Assembly (NCBI RefSeq): GCF_018882325.1
Contig: NZ_JACVOQ010000001.1
Coordinates: 124,001-188,000, forward strand
Direction of reading: 5' to 3'
DNA: 64,000 bases
From: Polynucleobacter sp. 78F-HAINBA
GTDB lineage: Bacteria > Pseudomonadota > Gammaproteobacteria > Burkholderiales > Burkholderiaceae
This document shows, one piece after another, positions 10,016 to 19,323 of the stretch; the first letter of the stretch is position 1; every line of letters begins with the position of its first letter. The notes below the pieces were generated by a model, which made no database searches, had not been told where the DNA came from, and was given only the letters and a program-made list of their open reading frames with translations. Both the position numbers and the translations under genes were made by a program.

Positions 10016-11293
10016 ATGAAAATTCTTTTAGTTGGATCCGGTGGTCGTGAACATGCATTGGCATGGAAGCTGGCTCAATCTCCACAAGTGCAAACCGTAT
10101 ATGTGGCACCAGGAAATGGCGGCACCGCCACAGCAAAACAAGCTGCTGCGGGAATTGAAAATCTTCCCATTTCTGGTCTTCAAGAGTTAGCGGACTTTGC
10201 CAAGCGTGAAAAAATTCATCTCACAGTAGTGGGTCCTGAAGCTCCATTAGCCGCAGGCATCGTAGATGTATTTCGCAACAATGGTTTGCGCATCTTCGGA
10301 CCAACTCAGCTAGCGGCTCAATTGGAGTCCTCAAAGGATTTCTCTAAAGCGTTTATGAAACGCCACGGCATCCCAACGGCGGAGTACCAAACTTTCTCAA
10401 ACGCATTAGAGGCACATGCTTACATTGATGCCAAAGGTGCGCCGATCGTCATTAAAGCGGATGGTCTAGCTGCTGGCAAAGGTGTAGTTGTAGCCATGGA
10501 TTTAGCAGAAGCGCATGCAGCTGTCGACATGATGCTTGCCGATAACAAACTCGGTAATGCAGGTGCACGCGTTGTTATTGAAGAATTTTTAACCGGTGAA
10601 GAAGCTAGTTTTATTGTGCTCGTGGATGGCAAACATGTTTTAGCTTTAGCTACCAGCCAAGATCACAAGCGTTTACTCGATGCTGATCAAGGCCCTAATA
10701 CTGGCGGCATGGGTGCTTACTCCCCCGCCCCGGTTGTCACACCAGAAATTCATGCGCGCGCTTTACGCGAAGTCATCATGCCTACCGTGAAGGGCATGGA
10801 GGCTGATGGCATTCCTTACACTGGCTTCCTCTATGCAGGTCTTATGATTTCTCCAGACGGCAAGATTAAAACTTTGGAATTTAACTGCCGTATGGGTGAC
10901 CCAGAAACACAACCCATCATGGCGCGACTACGCAGTGATTTAGTCAATGCACTCGATCATGCGGTAGATGGCACACTCAATGAAGTGGAATTGGATTGGG
11001 ATCGTCGCACCGCTTTAGGTGTTGTGCTCGCAGCACACAACTATCCAGACACTCCGCGTAATGGCGATGTCATTACTGGCATACCAGCTGACACTGAAGA
11101 TCAATTGACCTTTCATGCTGGCACTAAGCTGCAAGATGGCAAGCTTGTCACCTCGGGTGGTCGCGTGATGTGTGTAGTAGGCCTATCAGATACTGTTCGT
11201 GGTGCACAACAAAAAGCATACGACGCTATCTCTCAGATCCAGTTTGATGGCATGCAATATCGCAAAGATATTGGCTATCGCGCAGTCAAATAA
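10016..11293 (+). CDS. purD: phosphoribosylamine-glycine ligase
   Basis: PurD joins phosphoribosylamine and glycine in purine synthesis. The 425-residue protein has the N-terminal MKILLVGSGGREHALAWKL loop, an ATP-grasp core with IKADGLAAGKGV near 147-157, GPNTGGMGAYSP at 226-237 and the metal-binding EFNCRMGDPETQ at 288-299. Size and domain order are standard. It sits between yebC and hemF, with about 45 bp on each side. Confidence 0.98.
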   Translation: MKILLVGSGGREHALAWKLAQSPQVQTVYVAPGNGGTATAKQAAAGIENLPISGLQELADFAKREKIHLTVVGPEAPLAAGIVDVFRNNGLRIFGPTQLAAQLESSKDFSKAFMKRHGIPTAEYQTFSNALEAHAYIDAKGAPIVIKADGLAAGKGVVVAMDLAEAHAAVDMMLADNKLGNAGARVVIEEFLTGEEASFIVLVDGKHVLALATSQDHKRLLDADQGPNTGGMGAYSPAPVVTPEIHARALREVIMPTVKGMEADGIPYTGFLYAGLMISPDGKIKTLEFNCRMGDPETQPIMARLRSDLVNALDHAVDGTLNEVELDWDRRTALGVVLAAHNYPDTPRNGDVITGIPADTEDQLTFHAGTKLQDGKLVTSGGRVMCVVGLSDTVRGAQQKAYDAISQIQFDGMQYRKDIGYRAVK

Positions 11294-11335
11294 TTAAGCA
11301 AACTCTTATCACCCCATACGAAGAAATTTTCATCC

Positions 11336-12271
11336 TTGTCATCTGCCGAACATACTCAAATTGATCTTGCAGCCCTAAAGAATTACTTTTTAGGCCTGCA
11401 AGATCGCATCACCACTGCAATGAGTGCACTTGATAGCAAAGCCTTTATGGTGGACGCCTGGGAAAAGCCAGAGGATAGTAAGTTAAAGGGTTATGGACGT
11501 ACCTGCATTTTGGATGGCGGAAATATTTTAGAAAAAGGTGGCGTGGGCTTCTCGCATGTCCGCGGCGATCAAATGCCGCCTTCAGCATCCCACCATCGCC
11601 CAGAAGTTGCAGGGCGCAGCTTTGAAGCAATGGGCGTTTCTTTGGTGTTTCACCCAAACAATCCTAAGGTACCAACTACCCATATGAATGTGCGCTGCTT
11701 TATTGCACAAGCCCCCTATAAAGAGCCGGTCTGGTGGTTTGGTGGTGGTTTTGATCTCACGCCCTATTACGGCGTTGATGAAGATTGCAAACACTTTCAT
11801 CAAACAGCAAAAGATGCTTTAGATCCATTTGGTGAGGATCTGTATCCACGCTTTAAAAAATGGTGTGATGAATATTTTTACCTAAAGCATCGTGAAGAAC
11901 CCCGTGGTATTGGTGGTGTCTTTTTTGATGACTTCAATGGCCTTGGTTTTGAGCAAAGCTTTGCGATGACACGCGCTGTTGGTGATGCATTTATTGATGC
12001 TTACTTACCGATTGTGGAGCGTCGCTATAAAGACAGCTTCACTGCTGAAGAAAAAGCATTTCAAGAATATCGTCGTGGTCGCTATGTGGAATACAACTTG
12101 ATATTCGACCGTGGCACCATTTTTGGCTTGCACTCAGGTGGACGCACTGAATCCATTCTGATGTCCATGCCACCGGTAGTTCAGTGGTGGTACAACTGGC
12201 AACCAAAACCCGGTACGCCAGAAGCCAAGCTCTACGACCACTACCTTAAGCCGCGTGACTGGCTAGCCTAA
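11336..12271 (+). CDS. hemF: coproporphyrinogen III oxidase, oxygen-dependent
   Basis: HemF performs the oxygen-dependent decarboxylation of coproporphyrinogen III in heme synthesis. Conserved blocks are MNVRCF from residue 117 and [12 protein letters not shown] at 134-145, followed by the [18 protein letters not shown] segment. The frame opens with TTG at 11336 and no in-frame ATG occurs before residue 29, so TTG is the likely start. The family normally begins only a few residues before LAALKNYF, which agrees. No anaerobic hemN is seen in the window. Confidence 0.96.
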   Translation: MSSAEHTQIDLAALKNYFLGLQDRITTAMSALDSKAFMVDAWEKPEDSKLKGYGRTCILDGGNILEKGGVGFSHVRGDQMPPSASHHRPEVAGRSFEAMGVSLVFHPNNPKVPTTHMNVRCFIAQAPYKEPVWWFGGGFDLTPYYGVDEDCKHFHQTAKDALDPFGEDLYPRFKKWCDEYFYLKHREEPRGIGGVFFDDFNGLGFEQSFAMTRAVGDAFIDAYLPIVERRYKDSFTAEEKAFQEYRRGRYVEYNLIFDRGTIFGLHSGGRTESILMSMPPVVQWWYNWQPKPGTPEAKLYDHYLKPRDWLA

Positions 12272-12272
12272 C

Positions 12273-12977
12273 TTGAGCTCAGTACATTTGGACGCTCCAA
12301 AAAGAATTGGCATCTTAGGCGGTACTTTTGACCCGCCGCATCTTGGTCACCTAAAGCTGGCCACACATTTTGCAAAGGTCCTGCATCTTGATGCCTTACT
12401 GCTAATCCCTAGTGGTGAGCCTTGGCAAAAAGATGCTGGCATCACTCCCGCAGAAATCCGCTTACAACTTACTGAAGCTGCGGGTATTGATCTAGCGAGA
12501 GCATTTCTCTATTTACAAATCCCCACTCAAATTGGCGTTGATCGCATCGAAATTGATCGTGCAGGTCCGAGCTATGCAATCGACACTGCAAAAGCCTTGA
12601 GGGAGCGCTTTGGGCCTGATATCAACCTAACTTGGTTAATGGGAGCGGACTCCCTTCTTAATCTCCCCTCCTGGAACTCCTGGGATCAATTACTAGGCTT
12701 TGTGAATTTCGCAGTAGCTAGCAGGCCCCACCATAAGATTTCTGCGGATATGAGCCCTGAAATTGAGGCTTTATTGGCAAATCATCAATGTATGGACCCA
12801 GACACCCTTGAAAAAAGCCGATTTGGCCGCATCTACCTAGATAACAGTCTTTCAGTAGACCTTTCATCAACCGAGTTGCGAAATCAGCTTAAAAGCACTT
12901 CTCGTAGCGCCATTGCCTCCGAGCACATTCCGTCTCACGCCTTAGAAATCATCACAAATCTAGGTCTGTATAAGTAA
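12273..12977 (+). CDS. nadD: nicotinate-nucleotide adenylyltransferase
   Basis: NadD adenylates nicotinate mononucleotide for NAD synthesis. The 234-residue protein has GILGGTFDPPHLGH with the HxGH motif at residues 23-26 and the C-terminal SSTELR at 198-203, both typical of this nucleotidyltransferase. It starts with TTG one base after the hemF stop, so translation is likely coupled. Order nadD-rsfS-rlmH is widely conserved. Confidence 0.96.
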   Translation: MSSVHLDAPKRIGILGGTFDPPHLGHLKLATHFAKVLHLDALLLIPSGEPWQKDAGITPAEIRLQLTEAAGIDLARAFLYLQIPTQIGVDRIEIDRAGPSYAIDTAKALRERFGPDINLTWLMGADSLLNLPSWNSWDQLLGFVNFAVASRPHHKISADMSPEIEALLANHQCMDPDTLEKSRFGRIYLDNSLSVDLSSTELRNQLKSTSRSAIASEHIPSHALEIITNLGLYK

Positions 12978-13031
12978 TCAGGCTAAGATCACCCCTATAT
13001 ACAAAAATCTGAGAAAAATATTAAAGAAACT

Positions 13032-13421
13032 ATGGACTTAACTAAATTACAACGCGTAGTGATCGATGCCCTGGAAGATGTCAAAGCGCAAGATATTCGT
13101 GTTTATGACACTACTAAGCTCAGTGAGCTTTTTGATCGCGTGATCATTGCCACCGGCACCTCCAATCGCCAGACCAGATCTTTGGCCATGTCAGTTAAAG
13201 AGGCCGTCAATGCTAAAGGCGGCGAAGTCATCTCAGTCGAAGGTTTGGAGACTGGTGAGTGGGTGCTCGTCGATTGTGGCGATATCGTGGTTCACATTTT
13301 GCAACCTGCATTGCGTGCGTACTATCAACTTGAAGGTATGTGGGGCGCAAAGCCGGTTCGCGTCAAATTGGCAGCCGACAAAGGTCTTGTGAAAGCAAGC
13401 GAACCTGACGACGAAGAGTAA
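13032..13421 (+). CDS. rsfS: ribosome silencing factor RsfS
   Basis: RsfS binds ribosomal protein L14 and blocks subunit joining when nutrients are short. The 129-residue protein has the family core: DIRVYDTTKLSELFDRVIIATGTSNRQ, then GETGEWV-like EGLETGEWVLVDCGDIVVHI and YYQLEGMWG. It stands between nadD and rlmH, the standard context. Confidence 0.96.
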   Translation: MDLTKLQRVVIDALEDVKAQDIRVYDTTKLSELFDRVIIATGTSNRQTRSLAMSVKEAVNAKGGEVISVEGLETGEWVLVDCGDIVVHILQPALRAYYQLEGMWGAKPVRVKLAADKGLVKASEPDDEE

Positions 13422-13431
13422 TGCTTTAGCA

Positions 13432-13875
13432 ATGCGCTTAACGATTGTTTCTGTTGGTCACAAAATGCCAGAATGGGTTGCAACTGCAACCCATGATTAC
13501 ATTAAGCGCATGCCCGCTGATTGCTGTATTGAAATCAAAGAGATTAAACCCGATCTCACTCCAGCAAAAGAAGCTATAAAAATTGCAGCTGCCATTCCGA
13601 AAGGCTCTCGAGTCATTGCGCTGGATGAGCGTGGCAAAGATCAAACTACACAAAATTTAGCTACGCAGTTAGCAAACTGGCGTCAAGAAGGTTTTGACAT
13701 CACTTTTTTAATTGGTGGTGCCGATGGACTTGATGCCAGCCTCAAAGAAGGTGCACAAGCTATGTGGCGCCTCTCAAGCCTAACCTTGCCCCATGCTATG
13801 GCAAGAGTTTTGTTGGTCGAACAACTCTATCGAGCCTGGACCATTTTGCAAGGCCATCCTTATCACCGCGAGTAA
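13432..13875 (+). CDS. rlmH: 23S rRNA pseudouridine-1915 N3-methyltransferase
   Basis: RlmH methylates pseudouridine 1915 of 23S rRNA. The 147-residue SPOUT enzyme has FLIGGADGLD around residues 91-100 and the C-terminal knot LPHAMARVLLVEQLYRAW then HPYHRE. It begins 10 bases after rsfS and ends 7 bases before the maf start. Confidence 0.97.
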   Translation: MRLTIVSVGHKMPEWVATATHDYIKRMPADCCIEIKEIKPDLTPAKEAIKIAAAIPKGSRVIALDERGKDQTTQNLATQLANWRQEGFDITFLIGGADGLDASLKEGAQAMWRLSSLTLPHAMARVLLVEQLYRAWTILQGHPYHRE

Positions 13876-13882
13876 GTCATTG

Positions 13883-14506
13883 ATGTTTTCTTATATTTAC
13901 CTTGCCTCACAAAGTCCACGACGCCAAGAACTACTAAAACAAATTGGCATCCAGTTTGAGATGCTGATTGCGGCACCAGGTGAAGATACAGAGACCCTTG
14001 AGGCGCCCCTCCCCAATGAAAAAGCCCGTCAATATGTTGAGCGGGTCACCTTTGCCAAAAGCGCCATTGCATTAGCAAGATGGCAAAACAGCGGCAAATC
14101 TTGGGCACCCATTCTGTGCGCAGATACTACCGTTAGCTTGCCTGGCAATCCTGCCGGCGAGATCCTTGGAAAACCCAGTGATGCCGCCGATGCAGTACGT
14201 ATTCTCAAAATGCTCAGCGGTAAGGTACATGAGGTACTTACTGCAGTTGTTCTCACGATCGACCCCAAAACCAACCCCCTTTGTTTGGTGCAAGTATCCG
14301 AAGTGGAATTTGCCCACTTATCTGAAGCGCAAATTGATAGCTACATTCAGAGTGGTGAGCCTTTTGGTAAGGCTGGGGCATATGGTATTCAGGGTCTTGG
14401 AGGGGCTTTTATTCCCTCAGTTAAGGGTAGCTATAGCGGTATCATGGGTTTACCTATTTTCGAAGTTAACCAATTATTGGATTTCGCTAAAGTTGCCCGC
14501 ATATGA
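13883..14506 (+). CDS. maf: Maf-family nucleotide pyrophosphatase
   Basis: Maf enzymes hydrolyse non-canonical or excess nucleoside triphosphates. The frame is open from 13793 inside rlmH, but ATG 13883 gives the expected N-terminus MFSYIYLASQSPRRQELL with the SxSPRR motif. CADTTVSL holds the catalytic Asp, and GEPFGKAGAYGIQG is the conserved late block. The product is 207 residues. It overlaps rng by 4 bases. Whether it is the dTTP/UTP or the m7GTP subtype cannot be fixed from what is seen. Confidence 0.93.
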   Translation: MFSYIYLASQSPRRQELLKQIGIQFEMLIAAPGEDTETLEAPLPNEKARQYVERVTFAKSAIALARWQNSGKSWAPILCADTTVSLPGNPAGEILGKPSDAADAVRILKMLSGKVHEVLTAVVLTIDPKTNPLCLVQVSEVEFAHLSEAQIDSYIQSGEPFGKAGAYGIQGLGGAFIPSVKGSYSGIMGLPIFEVNQLLDFAKVARI

Positions 14507-15966
14507 ATGAAGAAATTCTGATCAACATTACACCCCAAGAAACACGGGTGGCATTAATTCAGCAAGGCGCCGTTCAAGAACTACAGATTGAGCGCACGCG
14601 TCAACGAGGCATCGTCGGCAACATCTATTTGGCTAAAGTAGTGCGCGTACTACCTGGTATGCAATCTGCCTTCATTGAGATCGGCTTAGAGCGCACTGCA
14701 TTTATGCACGTTGCCGATATCACCCAAAACAATCCTCAAGCTCAAATTGAAAAGTTGCTCTTTGAGGGGCAAAATGTTTTAGTCCAAGTTCTTAAGGATC
14801 CTCTTGGAACTAAAGGTGCCCGCCTTACAACCCAACTCAGTATTGCTGGCCGAAACTTGGTATATCTACCCCCAGCTGGTACTGATGCAGCCACCGAGAA
14901 ATATATTGGTGTATCCCAAAGAATTGATCAACCCGAGGAACGCGAAGCAATTAAGGCGCGCCTTGCCGGACTCATGCCTGCCGATGAAAAAGGTGGAATC
15001 ATTGTGCGTACCAGCGCACAAGACGCCAGTGATACTGAGCTTGAGCACGACATGCATTACCTACGCACCACCTGGGAGAAAATCCGAGAGGCAGTGAACC
15101 ACAAGGCTGCCCCTAGTTTGCTTTACCAAGATCTCAGCTTAGCTGAACGGGTATTACGCGACGTTGCTGGTGAAGAAACTACCCAAATCCGAGTTGACTC
15201 CGCGGAGAACTTTGAAAAGCTCAAAGGTTTCGCTACGCTCTACATGCCCAATCTCCTGGATAAGCTCACACTACATCGTGGCGAGCGCGCCCTATTTGAT
15301 TTATTTGATGTTGATGCTGAAATCAATAAAGCCTTAGGCAGAAGAGTTGACCTCAAATCGGGCGGCTATCTGATGATCGATCAAACAGAGTCAATGACTA
15401 CGATTGATGTCAACACTGGAAGTTACGTGGGCGCACGCAATCTCGATGACACTGTTTTTAAAACCAATCTTGAGGCTGCTCAGGCCATTGCTCGCCAACT
15501 CCGTTTACGTAATCTTGGCGGCATCATCATCATTGACTTTATTGATATGCTGAGCAAAGACCATCAAGAATCCGTTTTGCACGAACTCAATCGCAATTTA
15601 GAACGTGATCATGCTCGAACCTCAGTGAGTGACTTTTCCTCATTGGGCTTGGTGGAGATGACGCGCAAACGTACTCGAGAATCCCTCGCCCACATTACTT
15701 GCGAGCCTTGCGCTACCTGCCAGGGCAAAGGCGAAGTCAAAACAGCGCAGACTATTTGTTATGAGATTTTGCGGGAAATTGTGCGAGAGCATCGCCAATT
15801 TAATCCCCGTGAATTTAGAATTGTTGCTGCACCCGATGTAATCGACCTCTTCCTTGAAGAAGAAAATCAATTTTTAGCGCAATTAGGCGACTTTATCGCC
15901 AAACCTATCAAACTCCAAGCAGAAGGTAGCTTCCGCCAAGAGCAATACGATATTGTTCTCAGTTAA
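14503..15966 (+). CDS. rng: ribonuclease G
   Basis: A 487-residue endoribonuclease of the RNase E/G family, which processes 16S rRNA 5' ends and mRNA. An S1 domain covers about residues 37-125. The catalytic aspartates sit in TTIDVNTG (D302) and IIIIDFIDM (D345/D348). The zinc link CEPCATC (C400, C403, C406) follows. The length equals E. coli Rng and there is no long C-terminal scaffold, so this is RNase G and not RNase E. Its stop is 7 bp from the convergent msbA stop. Confidence 0.97.
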   Translation: MNEEILINITPQETRVALIQQGAVQELQIERTRQRGIVGNIYLAKVVRVLPGMQSAFIEIGLERTAFMHVADITQNNPQAQIEKLLFEGQNVLVQVLKDPLGTKGARLTTQLSIAGRNLVYLPPAGTDAATEKYIGVSQRIDQPEEREAIKARLAGLMPADEKGGIIVRTSAQDASDTELEHDMHYLRTTWEKIREAVNHKAAPSLLYQDLSLAERVLRDVAGEETTQIRVDSAENFEKLKGFATLYMPNLLDKLTLHRGERALFDLFDVDAEINKALGRRVDLKSGGYLMIDQTESMTTIDVNTGSYVGARNLDDTVFKTNLEAAQAIARQLRLRNLGGIIIIDFIDMLSKDHQESVLHELNRNLERDHARTSVSDFSSLGLVEMTRKRTRESLAHITCEPCATCQGKGEVKTAQTICYEILREIVREHRQFNPREFRIVAAPDVIDLFLEEENQFLAQLGDFIAKPIKLQAEGSFRQEQYDIVLS

Positions 15967-15973
15967 TCACTGA

Positions 15974-17737
15974 TTAAGCATTTGAAAACTGAATGCGATG
16001 CAAGTTGGCATACATGCCATCCTTAACGATTAACTCTTCATGCGAGCCATTCTCAATCACATGACCATGCTCGAGTACCACAATCCGGTCCGCATGCTCA
16101 ATGGTAGACAAGCGGTGCGCAATAACCAAAGTAGTTCGTCCAGCCATCAGGCGCTCCAAGGCATCTTGTACTTGACGCTCAGACTCGGAATCCAGGGCTG
16201 AAGTTGCCTCATCCAAGATCAGGATGGGCGCATCTTTATAAATCGCTCTTGCAATGGCTAAACGCTGGCGTTGACCACCGGATAAGCGATTGCCGTTATC
16301 TCCAATTTGCGTATCAACACCTTCAGGCATTTCTTTCATGAGCGCGGATAAGTTTGCCGCCTCAAGCGCCTCCATCACGCGCCCACGGTCAATGCCTTCT
16401 GGACCCACAGCACCATAGGCTACGTTTGCTGCAATGCTGTCATTAAACAAAATAACATCCTGGCTTACAAAAGCAATTTGCTTGCGTACATCAGCCAAGA
16501 CAATATCCTCAAGAGGAATATCGTCTAAGAAAATTTGTCCGCTAGTGGGCTTAAAGAAACGCGGCAATAAATTGACCAGCGTAGATTTACCACCGCCAGA
16601 TGGGCCGACAAAAGCCACTACCTCACCAGACTTAATGTTTAAATTTACACCAGTGAGCGCATCTTTACGCCCAGCTTCTTGCTGATAAGAAAAACCAACA
16701 TCTTCAAATCGAATTCCACCCTTAGCTTTGCCTAAGGACTTCATATTCTCTTTGCGAGATTCATCCTCTTCAAAAGGCTGGTCCATGAGCGAGAAAATCA
16801 TCTCTGCAGCAGTTAAGCCGCGCTGTAATGGCTGATTAATATCGGCCAAATGTTTAATCGGCGAAATCACCAACATCATGGCGGTAATAAAAGAGGCAAA
16901 GCCACCCACTGTAGTGCCTTCAGAAGCTGACTGCATCAAGGCAATCACCAAGACGATCGACAGCGCCATAGAGGCGATCAGTTGCGTGATGGGCTGATTC
17001 AAACCCCCAGCCACTGCTGACTTCAGTGCAAACTGACGTAAGCGCTCTGCCTTATTCATAAAGCGTCGCATCTCATATTCTTCTGCGCCATGTACTTTCA
17101 CGATCTTGTATCCAGCAGCAGATTCCTCAACGATATAGGCCAACTCACTGGTCAGGGTCTGCTGCTCGCGATTTAAAGTTCGCAGACGCCTGTTAATCTT
17201 GCTCATAATGAAGGCGATGATAGGGAAGATCACCAGCACCACTAAAGTCAGTTGCCAATTTAAATAAATAAGGTAGCCAATTAAACCAACTACAGTGAGC
17301 GAATCTCGCACCAAACTAATCAACATGCCACCCATGATGGAGAGAACGTTGTTCACCTCAAAAACAACTGCATTAATTAAACTTGATGCGGAGTTCTTTT
17401 GGAAAAAAGTAGTTGAGGCATTTAATAGCGTTTGAAACATCTGCTCACGTAATTTAAGCAGTACCGAATTAATGACGCGAGTGAGTAAATAATTTGATAG
17501 GAACTGAGCCAAGCTACGGACAAGCGCTAAACCCACCAAGAAAACCGGTACCTGCCAGAGCTTGCTATTCATCTGCCCAGTAAAACCCCGATCCAATAGT
17601 GGTTTCATCAAGGCTGGAATGGAGGTTTCTGCGCCGGCAACTAGCGCCATAGCCAATAAAGAGCCAATAATTAAGCCAATATGGGGCTTGAGGTACTGGA
17701 TTAAGCGATTTAGGGCGGTACGGTCTTGAGCATTCAT
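15974..17737 (-). CDS. msbA: lipid A export ABC transporter MsbA
   Basis: MsbA flips lipid A-core across the inner membrane. The start is placed at ATG 17737 (MNAQDRTALNRLIQYL) and not at the upstream end of the open frame, because the upstream part is antisense to the glycosyltransferase and unlike the family. That gives 587 residues. Six membrane helices fill residues 20-300, then Walker A at 378-386, LSGGQ at 485-489 and the Walker B LILDEAT near 507-512. Only 10 bp separate this start from the divergent glycosyltransferase start. The neighbouring LPS genes fit its role. Confidence 0.93.
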   Translation of the reverse strand: MNAQDRTALNRLIQYLKPHIGLIIGSLLAMALVAGAETSIPALMKPLLDRGFTGQMNSKLWQVPVFLVGLALVRSLAQFLSNYLLTRVINSVLLKLREQMFQTLLNASTTFFQKNSASSLINAVVFEVNNVLSIMGGMLISLVRDSLTVVGLIGYLIYLNWQLTLVVLVIFPIIAFIMSKINRRLRTLNREQQTLTSELAYIVEESAAGYKIVKVHGAEEYEMRRFMNKAERLRQFALKSAVAGGLNQPITQLIASMALSIVLVIALMQSASEGTTVGGFASFITAMMLVISPIKHLADINQPLQRGLTAAEMIFSLMDQPFEEDESRKENMKSLGKAKGGIRFEDVGFSYQQEAGRKDALTGVNLNIKSGEVVAFVGPSGGGKSTLVNLLPRFFKPTSGQIFLDDIPLEDIVLADVRKQIAFVSQDVILFNDSIAANVAYGAVGPEGIDRGRVMEALEAANLSALMKEMPEGVDTQIGDNGNRLSGGQRQRLAIARAIYKDAPILILDEATSALDSESERQVQDALERLMAGRTTLVIAHRLSTIEHADRIVVLEHGHVIENGSHEELIVKDGMYANLHRIQFSNA

Positions 17738-17747
17738 ATAATGAATT

Positions 17748-18527
17748 ATGCCCACCTTATCCGTCATACTCATCACTCGCAATGAAGAGGCCAATTTGGC
17801 CGATTGTTTGGCCTCCCTGGAGGGGATTGCCCAGCAAATCGTGGTGGTCGATACCAACAGCACCGATAGCACCCTAGAAATCGCTAATAACCATGGTGCA
17901 GTCATTAGCCAACCGGTGGATTGGCCTGGATTTGGACCTCAAAAGAATCGCGCTCTGGACCTGGCCACTGGTGAGTGGATTCTCTCCCTAGATGCCGATG
18001 AGCGCCTTACCCCTGCCCTCAGAAGTGAAATTCTGACGGCAATCCATCATTCGGCTCATGTCGACTGTTTTGCGATTCCGCGCCTCTCCTGGTATTGCGG
18101 ACGCTTTATTCGCCATTCTGGCTGGAGCCCTGACTATGTAGATCGATTATTCAAGCGCGGCACTGCCCGCTTCTCTGATGATCTCGTTCATGAGCGCTTA
18201 ATCCCAAATGGTCAAGTAGCGAAGCTAGAAAATCCCATGCTGCACTTCAGTTTTATGAACTACTCACAAGTGCTGCAGAAACTTGACCGATATTCAACAG
18301 CATCAGCAGAGCAGGCATTTTCTAAAGGGAAAAAGAGTAGCCCCTTAAAAGCAGTACTTCATGGCATTTGGGCCTTTATTCGCACCTATTTCATTCGCCT
18401 TGGTTTCTTGGACGGCCCCCAAGGCTTTGCCTTGGCAATCTCCAATGGGCAAGGTACCTACTATCGCTACATGAAGTTATGGCAATTGCATCAAGAAGCT
18501 TCGAATCATCCACATCACAGCAAATGA
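17748..18527 (+). CDS. family 2 glycosyltransferase, WaaE/KdtX-like
   Basis: A 259-residue cytosolic glycosyltransferase of the GT2 fold. It starts PTLSVILITRNEEANL, has VVVDTNSTDSTLEIA for nucleotide-sugar binding, and a LDADERLTP metal-binding block near residue 84. WSPDYVDRLFKRG and the following segment resemble WaaE/KdtX proteins that add glucose to the LPS inner core. Acceptor and sugar are not provable here. Its stop overlaps the next gene in ATGA. Confidence 0.85.
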   Translation: MPTLSVILITRNEEANLADCLASLEGIAQQIVVVDTNSTDSTLEIANNHGAVISQPVDWPGFGPQKNRALDLATGEWILSLDADERLTPALRSEILTAIHHSAHVDCFAIPRLSWYCGRFIRHSGWSPDYVDRLFKRGTARFSDDLVHERLIPNGQVAKLENPMLHFSFMNYSQVLQKLDRYSTASAEQAFSKGKKSSPLKAVLHGIWAFIRTYFIRLGFLDGPQGFALAISNGQGTYYRYMKLWQLHQEASNHPHHSK

Positions 18528-19303
18528 TCTCTGTACTGTTAGCGACCTACAACTGGCCGCAAGCTCTCAAACTATGTCTTGAGTCGCTCAGCACTCAAAC
18601 TGATTTAGATTTTGAAATCATCATTGCTGATGACGGCTCTACCTCAGATACCAAAGAAGTGATTGCCGCCACTCAGGTTGATTTCCCAGTAAAAATCACG
18701 CATCTCTGGCAAGAGGATCAGGGCTTTCGTAAGACGCGCATTCTCAATCAAGCTATAGAAGCATCTGTTGGTGAGTATTTGATATTTCTAGATGGCGACT
18801 GCGTTGTTCAGCCAGACTTTATCGCTCAACATCGAAGACTATCCCAAGCTAATCATCTGGTAACTGGTAGTCGCGTCCTGCTTAGCGATGAGCTCAGCAA
18901 ACAATTGCTCTCATGGTCACACTGGGATTTCAAGAAGTTTGCTGGTAACTTATTCAACTATCGCCTCTCTGGCAGCATCAATAAGTATTGGCCTCTCAAG
19001 TTGAAGTTAGGGGATGGCGCTTGGCGCGACTATAAGAAATTTGTCTGGCGGCGCATTAAAGGCTGCAATATGGCCTGTTGGAAGGCGGATGCTTTGGCTA
19101 TTGGCGGCTTCGATGAAACCATGACAGGCTGGGGTCATGAAGATGCTGATTTTGTTTTTAGATTACAAAATAAGGGTGTGATTCGTAAATCTGGATCCTG
19201 GTCCACCGAAGTACTCCATCTCTATCATCGCATTAACGATCAATCCAATGCGGCAGAAAATGCGCGGCGCGTCCGTGAAAAAATTCTGGCTAAAGCTCAG
19301 TAG
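18524..19303 (+). CDS. family 2 glycosyltransferase
   Basis: The long open frame begins earlier, but ATG 18524 gives the proper N-terminus MISVLLATYNWPQALKLCLESL and a 4-base overlap with the previous gene. The 259-residue GT2 enzyme has IIIADDGSTSDT, a FLDGDCVV metal-binding motif near residue 92 and the late GGFDETMTGWGHEDAD block found in galactosyltransferase-type C-terminal domains. It probably acts on LPS core or a related surface glycan. The specific sugar is unknown. Confidence 0.85.
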   Translation: MISVLLATYNWPQALKLCLESLSTQTDLDFEIIIADDGSTSDTKEVIAATQVDFPVKITHLWQEDQGFRKTRILNQAIEASVGEYLIFLDGDCVVQPDFIAQHRRLSQANHLVTGSRVLLSDELSKQLLSWSHWDFKKFAGNLFNYRLSGSINKYWPLKLKLGDGAWRDYKKFVWRRIKGCNMACWKADALAIGGFDETMTGWGHEDADFVFRLQNKGVIRKSGSWSTEVLHLYHRINDQSNAAENARRVREKILAKAQ

Positions 19304-19323
19304 GATTGAGTTACATTAGCCCT

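Noticed and set aside
17738-17905. N-terminal extension of the msbA frame
   Set aside because: It is antisense to the glycosyltransferase start and unlike MsbA proteins, which begin near MNAQDRTALNRL.
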